64,000 nucleotides of DNA from Zoogloea sp021286885. GTDB taxonomy: Bacteria; Pseudomonadota; Gammaproteobacteria; Burkholderiales; Rhodocyclaceae. A program made the translations under genes and the position numbers. The stretch's first letter is position 1, and every line of letters starts with the position of its first letter. This document shows positions 48,101 to 56,311 of the stretch, one piece after another. A model generated the notes under the pieces. It was not told the DNA's origin and made no database searches. It saw only the letters and a program-made list of their open reading frames with translations. Where the stretch lies: assembly GCF_041915215.1 (NCBI RefSeq), contig NZ_JAYSBV010000002.1. One strand, 5' to 3'.

Positions 48101-48410
48101 TGCGCACCCCCACCTTGAACTGGACGGTAATCACCGCCTGACCCGGGCGGGACACCGAAAACACGTGATCCACCCCGGTAATGCGGGACAGCACCTGCTC
48201 TGCCGGGCGGGCGACCAGGGCCTCCACATCCTTGGCCGAGGCGCCAGGAAAGGCCACCAGCACATCGGCCATGGTCACATCAATCTGGGGCTCCTCTTCC
48301 CGGGGGGTGATGAGGCTGGCGAAAACCCCCATCAAAAACAGCACCAGGGCGATGAGCGGAGTAAGGGCGTGGCGCTGGAACAGCGCCGCCAGACGGCCTG
48401 CGATGCCCAT
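45135..48410 (-). CDS. RND transporter permease subunit (second pump)
   Basis: The protein has 1091 residues with two RND halves and the proton-relay block GILVDDAIVVVENIHRW. It begins MGIAGRLAALFQRHALTPLIALVLFLMG and has ITPREEEPQIDV, typical of an RND branch distinct from AcrB, often paired with an HlyD-like adaptor and DUF2892. No outer-membrane channel is encoded here, so it must share one. The substrate is unknown; sulfide, metal or organic stress are all possible. Confidence 0.92.
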   Translation of the reverse strand: MGIAGRLAALFQRHALTPLIALVLFLMGVFASLITPREEEPQIDVTMADVLVAFPGASAKDVEALVARPAEQVLSRITGVDHVFSVSRPGQAVITVQFKVGVRNQDAVLRLYDTVHSHRDWIAPELGVGEPLIKPRGIDDVPVLALTLWTRDTARSAFELQQVARAVELELKRVPGSRDVSTIGGPGQVLRVLMDVERMNAYKLTPQDLKGALQLANAAQPSGSLVENNREVLVETGTYITNAEDVRRLVVGVVGGRPISVADVARVVEGADQPSRYVWHGLGKAAGEGAGERQPAVTLQVSKKPGENAADVVDGVLRRMQALEGAVVPAGVEWTITRNYGATATDKANKLIGKLVFATSAVVLLVFFALGWREALIVGLAVGLTLAATLFASWAWGFTLNRVSLFALIFSIGILVDDAIVVVENIHRWHLLAPDKPLWQLIPQAVDEVGGPTILATFTVIAALLPMAFVSGLMGPYMSPIPINASMGMFISLLVAFVVTPWLAGRLMKSSHASATEGALTQRLDAGFRRYMGPFLDAQTGGRARVGLWLGLLVAILASVALALVQLVVLKMLPFDNKSEFQVVLDMPVGTPLENTAQVLSEMGEVLGQVEEVQDFQIYAGSSAPINFNGLVRQYYLRSQPEMGDIQVNLVDKHQRSRQSHAIAVSVRAAVQEIAKRHGGQVQVVEVPPGPPVLAPIVAEVYGPDYEGQLTVAALVRQAFESTHDIVGIHDTVDAPAPRKLLRVNQAKAARLGVAQADIVEVMRLGLGGENVTPLHGGDNKYEIPVRLTLPAERMGSLETLLQMKVRARAPDANGALVPVSELVEVLPARREQVIYHKDLLPVVYVTGDMGGALDSPLYGMFDIRSRLKDLPLVGERLAGTLDEWFIHPPADPYASYAIKWDGEWQITYETFRDMGAAYAVGLILIYLLVVAQFRSYWVPLVIMAPIPLTVIGVMPGHALLGSQFTATSMIGMIALAGIIVRNSILLVDFIDQQVAAGTPLAEATLRASAVRAKPIMLTGLAAMIGALFILDDPIFNGLAISLIFGVLVSTLLTLVVIPVLYYAARLRIGMPRPDDEGRSATPRTHQGEHA

Positions 48411-48412
48411 GA

Positions 48413-49462
48413 TCAGCGCCGCACCAATCCGGCCCGCACGGGGTCGAGGGCGATGGTTTCACCGCCTTTGAGCCCGGCCAGCACTTCCAGAGAACCGTCT
48501 TCCTGGGGGCTGCCCAGACGCAGCTGGCGCAACTGGAAGCCGCCCTTGCCATCGGCCACATACACGCCGGTGACTTCGCCCCGGCGCAGCACCGCCGCTG
48601 CCGGCAGGCTCAGACGCGGCGTCTCGCCCACGGCCACATGCACCCGCGCCGCCATGCCGGGCAGCACGCCCGGAGTACCCGGGGGCAGGCTGATGCGTAG
48701 CTGGGCAGTGTGGGTGCGGGCATCGGCTGCGGGCAGGAGCACCACCGCCCCCCCTTCAATCCAGCGCCCTGCTTCGGGGAGTTCGATGCGGGCGGTCAGA
48801 CCGGGTTTGGCCAGCTCGGCCAGGCGGGCCTGGGGCACATCGGCCACGGCACGCAGATTGCCCGGGGCGTAAACGCTCAGGAGTGCGCGCCCGGGCTGGG
48901 CCATGTCGCCCACTTCGGCCAGACGCTGGGCCACGATGCCGTCCATGGGGGCGGTGACGGTGGCAAAACTGCGCCCGGCTTCCTGCTGGGCCTGGCCGGC
49001 CCGGGCAGCATTCACCTGGGCCTGGGCCGCATCCAGCGCAGCCCGAGCCTGATCCAGGGCCGAGGCACTGATGAAATTCTTGTCCCGCAGGCTGCGGGTG
49101 CGCTCATAGCTCGCCCGGGCCTCTACCAAACGCGCTTCGGCAGCGGCCTTGCCCGCACCCGCGGCAGCCACGGCCTGATCCTGCTCCCGGGTGTCGATGC
49201 GCATCAGCACCTCGCCCTTGCGCACCCGGGCCCCGGCATCCACCCGGGTTTCGAGGATGCGCCCGCTTACCTGGGCGGCCACGGTGGCCTGCTGAACGGC
49301 CTCCAGGGTGGCTTCGGCCACAAAGTTGCGGGCCTGGGCGGCCGGACGCAACTCCAAAGTTGGCACCACCCCGCTTCCGGCAGCCCAGGCCACCGGCCCT
49401 GCGGGCCCCAGGGCGACGGCCAGCAGCGCAGCGCCCAGACGATGTGAAGTCAGCTTTAACAT
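48413..49462 (-). CDS. RND periplasmic adaptor (HlyD/MFP family)
   Basis: The protein has 349 residues. A signal peptide (about 1-27, ending VAWAAG) is followed by barrel-sandwich halves (ATVAAQVSGRILETRVDAGARVRKGEVL), an alpha-hairpin rich in Ala/Gln, and beta-barrel parts. It is first in the leftward operon with the RND pump (2-bp gap) and DUF2892. The ATG at 49462 sits beside the palindrome 49463-49484; a GTG at 49477 inside that palindrome is a less likely start. Confidence 0.9.
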   Translation of the reverse strand: MLKLTSHRLGAALLAVALGPAGPVAWAAGSGVVPTLELRPAAQARNFVAEATLEAVQQATVAAQVSGRILETRVDAGARVRKGEVLMRIDTREQDQAVAAAGAGKAAAEARLVEARASYERTRSLRDKNFISASALDQARAALDAAQAQVNAARAGQAQQEAGRSFATVTAPMDGIVAQRLAEVGDMAQPGRALLSVYAPGNLRAVADVPQARLAELAKPGLTARIELPEAGRWIEGGAVVLLPAADARTHTAQLRISLPPGTPGVLPGMAARVHVAVGETPRLSLPAAAVLRRGEVTGVYVADGKGGFQLRQLRLGSPQEDGSLEVLAGLKGGETIALDPVRAGLVRR

Positions 49463-49484
49463 AATATAAGAATACACTTATATT
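49463..49484. promoter_or_regulatory. Palindromic operator before the second RND operon
   Basis: Arms AATATAAG and CTTATATT (8 bp, exact) are separated by 6 bp and lie directly upstream of the adaptor ATG. The AT-rich dyad resembles operators of ArsR/SmtB-type repressors. No such repressor is encoded nearby. Confidence 0.55.
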
Positions 49485-49516
49485 TAAAGCTGACCAAGCC
49501 CCTTGTTTTACATCAC

Positions 49517-49540
49517 GCCCCCGGGCTTCCTCCGGGGGCT
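49517..49540. terminator. GC-rich hairpin after cbiX
   Basis: GCCCCCGG and CCGGGGGC form an 8-bp stem just after the cbiX stop. There is no U-tract on either strand, so intrinsic termination is doubtful. Confidence 0.3.
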
Positions 49541-49549
49541 GCCATCCGC

Positions 49550-49924
49550 TTAACGGCCGGCGCAGCGGGCCATGGCGTCGATCACGTCCTGATCCTCGCC
49601 CACCGCCGGGGCCAGCTCAAACTGGCAGGCCGGGTAGCGTTGGCGCAGCTCTTCCACCAGCAGGGGCAGATCCTTCTTGAGATGCCCCCCCTGGGCCAGG
49701 AAAAGGGGAACGATGCGCACCTGCACGACGCCATCGGCCAAGGCTGCGGCTGCAACCTCCGCCAGGGTGGGGGTCATGAATTCCAGAAAGGCCAGTTCCA
49801 CCCGGGCATCCGGGCGCTCGCGGCGCAGGGCTTCGGCCACCCGACGAGCTGGGCCGGCCCATTCCGGGTCGCGGGCGCCATGGGCAAATAGAATGAGGGC
49901 TTGTTGTGGGGCGTGTTGGGGCAT
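49550..49924 (-). CDS. Single-domain CbiX/SirB sirohydrochlorin chelatase
   Basis: The protein has 124 residues. It has the chelatase core ALILFAHGARDPEWAGP, with the metal-binding His in FAHGA, and the second His in LFLAQGGHLKKDLP. It inserts Fe2+ or Co2+ into sirohydrochlorin for siroheme or cobalamin. Siroheme would fit nitrite and sulfite reduction. The ATG at 49924 gives the usual short CbiX length. Confidence 0.87.
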   Translation of the reverse strand: MPQHAPQQALILFAHGARDPEWAGPARRVAEALRRERPDARVELAFLEFMTPTLAEVAAAALADGVVQVRIVPLFLAQGGHLKKDLPLLVEELRQRYPACQFELAPAVGEDQDVIDAMARCAGR

Positions 49925-50116
49925 GATTGGTTTTTCTCGTGGAATGTCGGCGTCCCCGCTGGGCGCTGTGCTCTGGACACAAAACAGCATCTGCAGTTCC
50001 AACCCAAGGCCGTGGTACAGCGCAAGCTGTCGCCGGGTTGGGTGTAAGCGCCTGTAATGTCTCGCACGGGGCTGCGCACTTTACATTCTCCTGCACCATC
50101 CACAGGAGGAATTCCG

Positions 50117-50581
50117 ATGCGCCACAAAAACGGTCACGCCTATTCCCAGAACCTGCGCGATCTGGTGCTGGCCACCCCGGGCAGCACCCAGGAAGTGGCC
50201 CGCAAGCTCCAGGTCAGCCGTTCTTTTGTGCACCGGGTCAGGAGTCGCTTTGAACGCCTGGGCGTGAACACCCCGGGCAGCCCCGGCAACCCCCAAGTAC
50301 TGCCGCGCCTGACTGGGCTGGAAAGTGCCCTGGCCGATAGGCTGCATGCGCATCCGGAAACCACCCTGAAACAGCTATGCACCTGGGTGGAAAGCACCCA
50401 TGGGGTGCGCGTGGGGCAAACCACCATGTGGAAGACCCTGGGGCGACTCGGGCTCCAGACGGCCCGCAAGCATCGGCGCGGGCTGCCCGCCCATACGGCC
50501 CTGCCCTATCCGCCCCATGCAGCGCCCGCCCCCCAACGCCACACCGCAGAATTTGCCGAGATCACCATCTTGCTGGAGTAA
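50117..50581 (+). CDS. IS630-like HTH protein without catalytic domain
   Basis: The protein has 154 residues. The start YSQNLRDLVLATPGSTQEVARKLQVSRSFVHRVRSRF is the N-terminal HTH of IS630-family transposases. A second winged-helix-like part (LKQLCTWVESTHGVRVGQTTMWKTLGRLGLQ) follows. The DDE catalytic domain is absent: the gene ends where the linker should be. It has a perfect Shine-Dalgarno (AGGAGG, 7 nt) and its own terminator, so it looks expressed, perhaps a domesticated DNA-binding protein. No inverted repeats were noticed. Confidence 0.75.
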   Translation: MRHKNGHAYSQNLRDLVLATPGSTQEVARKLQVSRSFVHRVRSRFERLGVNTPGSPGNPQVLPRLTGLESALADRLHAHPETTLKQLCTWVESTHGVRVGQTTMWKTLGRLGLQTARKHRRGLPAHTALPYPPHAAPAPQRHTAEFAEITILLE

Positions 50582-50621
50582 GGGCTGCGTTCCCACATAC
50601 AGCAACCGCAGGTCTACAGAA

Positions 50622-50659
50622 AAACGCCCATCCAGGCCAAACCTGGATGGGCGTTTATT
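50622..50659. terminator. Convergent terminator after the HTH gene
   Basis: A 15-bp perfect stem (starting AAACGCCCATCCAGG) with a 5-nt loop is followed by ATT on the + strand. It serves the HTH gene and the convergent hypothetical gene. Confidence 0.75.
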
Positions 50660-50678
50660 CGACCAACGCTTTGCGCGC

Positions 50679-51161
50679 TCAGGAAGAAGCGGTTTCTTCC
50701 TCGGCCTCGCTGGAAGCCAGGAAGGGCTGGGCCTCCAGGGTGGCAGCAAACTTGCGCAGCTCGGTCAGCGGCTGGGCACGCAGGGCCAGCTGGCCGCGCT
50801 CGCCCTGGAAGTTGCCACGCACCGATGCGGCAAAGTGCCGGCTCACCCAGGCGGTGATTGCATCCACCGCTTCCGGCGTATCGCTATTGGCAAAGCGAAT
50901 CGAAGCCTCGTGGCGCGGATCGTACAGAATGCGGGACTCACCCTCGCCCGTCGGATCGAGGCGAATGGCGTTGGCCGGGCACCACAGGCGCCCGATCAGC
51001 TGCAGGCGCCCCTTCTGGCCCTTGGGCGTCTTGAAGACCCAGATGTAATCCGGGGCGCCTTCCGCCAGTTCGGCGAGCTTGGCCCGGGTCGAGCGGAAAT
51101 GACCCACGCGCCCCACCTTCAGGTCTTCGGAATAGTCTTTCCAGTAGTAAAAAACGTCCAT
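50679..51161 (-). CDS. Conserved hypothetical protein
   Basis: This 160-residue soluble protein begins MDVFYYWKDYSEDLKVGRVGHF and ends in an acidic SSEAEEETASS tail. It has no signal peptide or membrane segment. The N-terminal half (YIWVFKTPKGQKGRLQLIGRLW) looks like a compact beta domain. A purine-rich GAGGGGG lies upstream of the ATG. I do not recognise the family. Confidence 0.65.
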   Translation of the reverse strand: MDVFYYWKDYSEDLKVGRVGHFRSTRAKLAELAEGAPDYIWVFKTPKGQKGRLQLIGRLWCPANAIRLDPTGEGESRILYDPRHEASIRFANSDTPEAVDAITAWVSRHFAASVRGNFQGERGQLALRAQPLTELRKFAATLEAQPFLASSEAEEETASS

Positions 51162-51242
51162 GAGTTAAGCCCCCTCTTCGCTTCGGATCATATTTGTACA
51201 TTTTATGTACGCAAAATCGACCCGTATCGTCTGGAAACCCAA

Positions 51243-51272
51243 AAAGAAAAAAGCCCTGATTGCTCAGGGCTT
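51243..51272 (-). terminator. Terminator after tRNA-Ser
   Basis: AAGCCCTGA and TCAGGGCTT form a 9-bp stem with a 4-nt loop. On the minus strand it is followed by TTTTCTTTTT, just 13 nt after the tRNA. Confidence 0.85.
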
Positions 51273-51285
51273 GATTCTAGGTCTA

Positions 51286-51379
51286 TGGCGGAGAGTGAGG
51301 GATTCGAACCCTCGATGCAAGTTTTAGCTCGCATGCTCCCTTAGCAGGGGAGTGCCTTCGACCTCTCGGCCAACTCTCC
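51286..51379 (-). tRNA. tRNA-Ser (anticodon GCU)
   Basis: The acceptor arms GGAGAGT and ACTCTCC pair fully. The anticodon loop CTGCTAA gives anticodon GCT, reading AGC/AGU. A long variable arm follows, as in tRNA-Ser. The T loop is GGTTCGAATCC. The discriminator G and CCA are encoded. Confidence 0.97.
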
Positions 51380-51472
51380 TTAAGAGAGCGCCATATTAGA
51401 CATGTGCCTTCGACCTGTCAAGCACTTTCTGCAAGTTTCTTTGCAAGACGTCCAACTGGCGCGGATCTACGC

Positions 51473-52702
51473 TCAGGCGGGTGCCTGATCGAGACCAAAA
51501 GCACGGTGCAGCACGCGAACGGCCAGCTCCAGGTACTTCTCGTCGATCACGACGGAAATCTTGATCTCGGAGGTGGAGATCATCTGGATGTTGATGCCTT
51601 CCTCGGCCAGGGTGCGGAACATGCGGGAAGCAACGCCCGGGTGGGAGCGCATGCCAACGCCGACGATGGAAACCTTGGCCATCGTACGGTCGCCGTTCAC
51701 TTCACGGGCGCCGGTGTGGGCCTTGACCTGCTCAAGAACCTTGATGGCCTTGTCGTAATCAGGACGATTAACAGTGAACGAGAAATCAGTGGTGCCGTCG
51801 TGACTCACGTTCTGAATGATCATGTCCACGTCGATGTTGGCATCGGCGACCGGGCCCAGGATCTGGTAAGCAATGCCGGGCTTGTCGGGCACGCCCTGCA
51901 CGGTGATCTTGGCTTCATCACGGTTGAAAGCGATGCCGGAGATGATCGGCTGTTCCATGTTCTTGTCTTCCTCAACGGTAATCAGGGTGCCTTCGCCGCC
52001 ATCTTCGAAACTGGACAGCACCCGCAGCTTGACTTTGTACTTGCCGGCAAACTCCACAGAGCGGATCTGCAGCACCTTGGAACCCAGGCTGGCCATTTCC
52101 AGCATTTCTTCAAAGGTGATGGTATCCAGCTTGCGAGCTTCGGGAACGATGCGCGGGTCGGTGGTGTACACGCCGTCCACGTCGGTGTAGATCTGGCATT
52201 CGTCAGCCTTCAGGGCTGCCGCCAGGGCCACGCCGGTGGTGTCGGAGCCGCCCCGACCCAGGGTGGTGATGTTGCCCTGCTCGTCCACGCCCTGGAAGCC
52301 GGCCACCACGACCACAGAACCTGCGTCCAGGTCGCGGCGCATGTTCTCGCCGTCGATGTCCAGAATACGGGCCTTGGTGAAGGAGCTATCGGTCAGGATG
52401 CGAACTTGGGCGCCGGTGTAGCTGCGTGCTTCGACGCCAGCTTCCTTGAGCGCCATGCAGAGCAGGCCGATGGTGACCTGTTCGCCGGTGGAAATCACCA
52501 CATCCAGCTCCCGGGGGTCGGGAGTGGCGCTGATGTCCTTGGCCAGTGCGATCAGACGGTTGGTTTCGCCGCTCATCGCGGAGACCACCACCACCACCTG
52601 ATGCCCTTCGGCCTGGAACTTCGCAACCCGCTTGGCCACATTCTTGATCCGTTCGGGGTTCCCGACGGAAGTGCCGCCATATTTCTGAACTATGAGCGCC
52701 AT
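51473..52702 (-). CDS. lysC: Aspartate kinase
   Basis: The protein has 409 residues and begins MALIVQKYGGTSVGNPERI. The kinase domain has STGEQVTIGLL and GRGGSDTTGVALAAAL. Two ACT domains occupy about residues 265-409 for feedback control. It catalyses ATP-dependent phosphorylation of aspartate, the first step to Lys, Thr, Met and DAP. The length and repeats match monofunctional aspartokinases of beta- and gammaproteobacteria. Confidence 0.96.
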   Translation of the reverse strand: MALIVQKYGGTSVGNPERIKNVAKRVAKFQAEGHQVVVVVSAMSGETNRLIALAKDISATPDPRELDVVISTGEQVTIGLLCMALKEAGVEARSYTGAQVRILTDSSFTKARILDIDGENMRRDLDAGSVVVVAGFQGVDEQGNITTLGRGGSDTTGVALAAALKADECQIYTDVDGVYTTDPRIVPEARKLDTITFEEMLEMASLGSKVLQIRSVEFAGKYKVKLRVLSSFEDGGEGTLITVEEDKNMEQPIISGIAFNRDEAKITVQGVPDKPGIAYQILGPVADANIDVDMIIQNVSHDGTTDFSFTVNRPDYDKAIKVLEQVKAHTGAREVNGDRTMAKVSIVGVGMRSHPGVASRMFRTLAEEGINIQMISTSEIKISVVIDEKYLELAVRVLHRAFGLDQAPA

Positions 52703-52897
52703 CTTGAACTTCTACGAAGGAGGATATGTAAGAGACCCGGGATCTTAGCGGATTCGGGCACTTCGTGCAGCATTGACGGGTCAGAAGCCGATGTAAGCCC
52801 TACCGTGCGACACGTCACAAATTTTCAGCATCCAGACACGTAAGCCATGCAAATAAGGGATTGTATGTGGAGGGGATAGTGATCTATACTTTCCGAC

Positions 52898-52915
52898 ATA
52901 TAACGAAAGTTATAT
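52898..52915. promoter_or_regulatory. Palindrome upstream of the XRE gene
   Basis: ATATAAC and GTTATAT are exact 7-bp arms around GAAA. The site lies 60 bp before the XRE start in the promoter zone. It is a good candidate for an autoregulatory operator. Confidence 0.5.
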
Positions 52916-52974
52916 CAGCCAGCACCTAGAGTGTTGTAAAAACTAACAGAGTACCCCCCTTGAGGACAACCACC

Positions 52975-53277
52975 ATGAAGACCATCGAAAAAGTTGATGT
53001 GCGTGAAATCCGCCGCAAGCTCGGCATGAACCAATCCCAGTTCTGGTCCAAGATCGGCGTGACCCAGAGCGGCGGTTCCCGCTACGAAAGCGGCCGCAAC
53101 ATTCCCCGCCCCGTACAGGCCCTGCTGCGTCTGGTGCATATCGAGCAAGTCGATATCAACAAGATCAAGAAGGACGACCTGGAAGTGGTGGAATACCTGA
53201 AGGCTTCCAACCCCGAGCTGTTCAAGACCCTGAAGAAGGAAGCCCGCGCCAAGCGCAAGGAACGCGTCGCCCACTAA
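52975..53277 (+). CDS. XRE-family HTH regulator
   Basis: The 100-residue protein has an HTH (REIRRKLGMNQSQFWSKIGVTQSGGSRYESG) and a Lys/Arg-rich C-terminal tail (LKKEARAKRKERVAH). The ATG at 52975 has GAGGA 9 nt upstream. Optimised codon use suggests good expression. No toxin gene lies next to it, so it looks like a stand-alone regulator rather than an antitoxin. Confidence 0.85.
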   Translation: MKTIEKVDVREIRRKLGMNQSQFWSKIGVTQSGGSRYESGRNIPRPVQALLRLVHIEQVDINKIKKDDLEVVEYLKASNPELFKTLKKEARAKRKERVAH

Positions 53278-53293
53278 TAAAAAGGCGCGTCCT

Positions 53294-54145
53294 TCAGGGG
53301 CTGACGGTTACCGTAAGCCCCAAGGCTCTGATACGGCAGGCGATGTGTTCCAGCTCGTCTGCCGTCATTTGTTTTAAGTGCACCGCTTCTTCTTGGTAGG
53401 ACGGGCGCACCACGCCATACAGATGCACCCCCTGCAGGCGCTCCACGCCAGCAGCCTTCAGCATCTCAAGATAGGCCTCCAGCGCCGCATCCGTCGGCAA
53501 CTCCCCATCCCAGCGCATCATGCAGGTCTGCACCCAGGTCGGGCACAGGCTGGCGCATTGCACCAGGCGCTGCACGTGGGCTTCGGGCCGGATATCGACG
53601 CCGTTGATCCGGGCGATGTCTTCTGCCCTGCCCCCATCCAGCTTGAACCAGACCTCGCCCCCCGCTGCGGCCAGGGTACGCAAACCTTCCTGCACATAAA
53701 GCCGATCTATCAAACTGCCATTGCTGATGACCCGGATCGGGACATGGGCGAGCCCCACTTTGTTACGCAGCTCGACCACCAGGGCCATCACCTCGGCAAA
53801 ACGCTTGCTGCTGGTGGGCTCCCCGTTGCCGGAAAAAGCGATGTCGCGGATCACCCGAGCCTCGGGCGGCACATGCTCTTCCATGAAGCGCCCGTGCACC
53901 AGCTCATGCAGGAAAGCCTCCAGCTCCCGACTGAGCAACTCAAGATCAATCTCGGGGGCCGCACCGCGCACCAGCCCGGGCACCTGACAGTAGGCGCAGT
54001 GCCAGTTGCAGGCGTTGTTCGGATTCAGGTTGACCCCCACCGAGACACCCCGGGCGCGGCGTGAAACCACGGGGTAGATGTAGGTCATGTTCACAAAGCC
54101 CCGGTTGTGATCGTCAACCGTGAGCATTTGCTGGGCAGTGTTCAT
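53294..54145 (-). CDS. Radical SAM protein (COG0731-like)
   Basis: The protein has 283 residues. The cluster motif CNWHCAYCQ is CxxxCxxC. It also has FSGNGEPTSSKRF (the GGE-like motif), VISNGSL and VWFKLDGG, typical of TYW1/MoaA-like small radical SAM enzymes. The reaction is unknown. It is divergent from queD with a 65-bp gap, so a role in modified nucleosides is conceivable, but it is not a typical QueE. Confidence 0.82.
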   Translation of the reverse strand: MNTAQQMLTVDDHNRGFVNMTYIYPVVSRRARGVSVGVNLNPNNACNWHCAYCQVPGLVRGAAPEIDLELLSRELEAFLHELVHGRFMEEHVPPEARVIRDIAFSGNGEPTSSKRFAEVMALVVELRNKVGLAHVPIRVISNGSLIDRLYVQEGLRTLAAAGGEVWFKLDGGRAEDIARINGVDIRPEAHVQRLVQCASLCPTWVQTCMMRWDGELPTDAALEAYLEMLKAAGVERLQGVHLYGVVRPSYQEEAVHLKQMTADELEHIACRIRALGLTVTVSP

Positions 54146-54210
54146 ACAGGGATTCGACTCCAAAACAAGGCGCGTATAATACGTGACCTTTTTTGTTCGC
54201 CGGTGTTCCC

Positions 54211-54666
54211 ATGCGTATTACGCGCCGCCTTGAATTTGACGCGGGCCACCGCATCCCCGACCACGCCAGCCAGTGCCGCCACCTCCACGGACACCGCTAT
54301 GTGCTTGAAATCACGCTGTCCGGCGAGATCATCCAGGCCGGCGGCTCGCCGGTTAACGGGATGGTGATGGACTTTGGCGACGTGAAGACCATCGCCAAAC
54401 AGGCCGTCGTGGATGTGTGGGACCACGCTTTCCTCGCCTTCCGGGGCGATACGGCGGTGGTCAATTTCCTCCAATCCATGCCCGGCCACAAAACCGTGGT
54501 GCTGGACGTGGTTCCGACCGCCGAAAACCTGGCCACCCAGGCCTTCCTGATCCTGGACCCGCTCTACCAGGACAAGTACGGCAACCACCTGAGCCTGGAG
54601 CGGGTGCGTCTGTACGAAACCCCCAACTGCTGGGCCGACGCCCTGCGCAGCGAGCTCCTGGGCTAA
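54211..54666 (+). CDS. queD: 6-carboxytetrahydropterin synthase family protein (QueD)
   Basis: The protein has 151 residues. The Zn ligands lie in FDAGHRI and HLHGHRY, with the catalytic Cys in SQCRHLHGH, then DFGDVK and TAENLA. It makes 6-carboxytetrahydropterin from dihydroneopterin triphosphate in the queuosine pathway. The ATG at 54211 gives the family N-terminus MRITRRLEFDAGH. Confidence 0.92.
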   Translation: MRITRRLEFDAGHRIPDHASQCRHLHGHRYVLEITLSGEIIQAGGSPVNGMVMDFGDVKTIAKQAVVDVWDHAFLAFRGDTAVVNFLQSMPGHKTVVLDVVPTAENLATQAFLILDPLYQDKYGNHLSLERVRLYETPNCWADALRSELLG

Positions 54667-54727
54667 AGTCTGGCGCCCAGGCCCCGTGGGCGCCGCACCC
54701 ACGGGCGCCCGCCCGCAAACGCCAGGC

Positions 54728-55435
54728 TCAGACCAGTTTGACCCGCAGGCTGGCCAGGCCTTCCACCGCCGCTTCGATCACATCACCCGCCACCACCGGG
54801 CCCACGCCTTCGGGGGTGCCGGTAAAAATCAGATCCCCCGGCATCAGCTCGAACCAGGTCGACAGATTCGCGATGACCTCGGCCACCGACCAGCTCATGT
54901 CGGCAATGCTGGCTGCCTGACGCCGCACGCCGTTCACTTCCAGCCAGATGCCGTTATTGAGCGGATGCTCGCCCGCCACCGGCACCAGGGGCGCAATCGG
55001 GGCCGAATGATCGAAGGCCTTGCCCAGTTCCCAGGGGCGGCCCTTGTCCCGCAGCGCAAATTGCAGATCCCGGCGCGTCATGTCCAACCCCGTGGTGTAA
55101 CCCCACACATAAGAGAGCGCCGCATCCACCGGAATATTGCGCCCGGCCTTGCCAATGGCCGCTACCAACTCCACCTCATAGTGCAGGTTGCTGGTGCCCG
55201 GCGGATAGGGCATCTCGCCCAAATTGCCCGGAGCCACCGGCAGCACCGCGTCGGCGGGCTTGCAGAAGAAGAAAGGCGGCTCCCGGGTCGGATCCGAGCC
55301 CATTTCCCGGGCGTGGGCGGCGTAGTTGCGCCCCACACAGTAGATGCGCCGCACCGGAAACACATCGTCCGAGCCCGCCACAGGAATGCCCGCCTGAACT
55401 ACGGTGGGCAGCACGTAATTTGCCATGGTCGCCAT
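54728..55435 (-). CDS. Fumarylacetoacetate hydrolase family protein
   Basis: The protein has 235 residues. It has the FAH core IYCVGRNYAAHAREMG, YEVELVAAIGKAGRNIP and DLIFTGTPEGVGPV, with the acidic metal ligands (E and E in HYEVEL, D in YTTGLDMTRRD). Related enzymes are fumarylpyruvate hydrolases and oxaloacetate decarboxylases; the exact substrate is open. GGAAG precedes the ATG. Confidence 0.9.
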   Translation of the reverse strand: MATMANYVLPTVVQAGIPVAGSDDVFPVRRIYCVGRNYAAHAREMGSDPTREPPFFFCKPADAVLPVAPGNLGEMPYPPGTSNLHYEVELVAAIGKAGRNIPVDAALSYVWGYTTGLDMTRRDLQFALRDKGRPWELGKAFDHSAPIAPLVPVAGEHPLNNGIWLEVNGVRRQAASIADMSWSVAEVIANLSTWFELMPGDLIFTGTPEGVGPVVAGDVIEAAVEGLASLRVKLV

Positions 55436-55645
55436 GGGATCTTCCTTCGTATTTTGATTCTTGACTCTTGCCTTGACGAATGCCGGCCAGGGAGCGGCCC
55501 GCCAGCCATGATGGCGCGCCGAGCCAGTTCACGCAAACCCGGCCTGCTGTAACCGGCTACCACCCACGGCCCCGCCCGCCTCGCCACACTGGGCGCTCCT
55601 TTTGCTGTTTTCACTGCATCCACTCAAACCCCGAGGAGACCCAGC

Positions 55646-56224
55646 ATGGCCAAGAAAATTCTGATGATCTGTGGCGATTACTGCGAAGACTACGAAACCA
55701 TGGTCCCCTTCCAGACCCTGCTGGCGGTGGGCCACCAGGTGCACGCCGTGTGCCCGGGCAAAAAGGCGGGCGACATCATCGCCACCGCCATCCACGATTT
55801 TGAAGGCGAGCAAACCTACTCCGAGAAGCGCGGCCACAACTTTGCCCTCAATGCCAGCTTCGACGAGATCGACCCGAGCAGCTACGACGCCTTGGTGATC
55901 CCGGGCGGGCGGGGCCCGGAATACCTGCGCCTCAACGCCGACGTGATCGCGGCGGTGCGCCATTTCTTTGCAGCCAACAAGCCGGTGGCTGCGGTCTGCC
56001 ACGGGGCCCAGCTGCTGGCCGGCGCCCGGGTGCTGGAAGGACGCACCTGCTCCGCCTACCCGGCCTGCCAGGCCGAGGTGGAGCTGGCCGGCGGCATCTA
56101 CGCCAACATCCCGGTGACCGAAGCGGTCACCGAGGGCAACCTGGTCAGCGCCCCCGCCTGGCCCGCCCATCCGGCCTGGCTGGCCCAATTCCTGGCCCTG
56201 CTCGGCACGCAAATCAGCCATTAA
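55646..56224 (+). CDS. DJ-1/PfpI family protein
   Basis: The protein has 192 residues. The nucleophile elbow AVCHGAQLL has Cys118, preceded by VIPGGRGPEYLR. The closest groups are PfpI-like proteases, deglycase-like proteins and chaperones; activity is not predictable. GAGGAG lies 8 nt upstream of the ATG. Confidence 0.9.
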   Translation: MAKKILMICGDYCEDYETMVPFQTLLAVGHQVHAVCPGKKAGDIIATAIHDFEGEQTYSEKRGHNFALNASFDEIDPSSYDALVIPGGRGPEYLRLNADVIAAVRHFFAANKPVAAVCHGAQLLAGARVLEGRTCSAYPACQAEVELAGGIYANIPVTEAVTEGNLVSAPAWPAHPAWLAQFLALLGTQISH

Positions 56225-56311
56225 GCCAAGCCGATACGCCTGACGCAGGCGCCCTGCTGGCCTACAATGGGCCAGCAGGGCTTTTGCCCTTTCTGCCCCA
56301 GGAGCCGCCCC

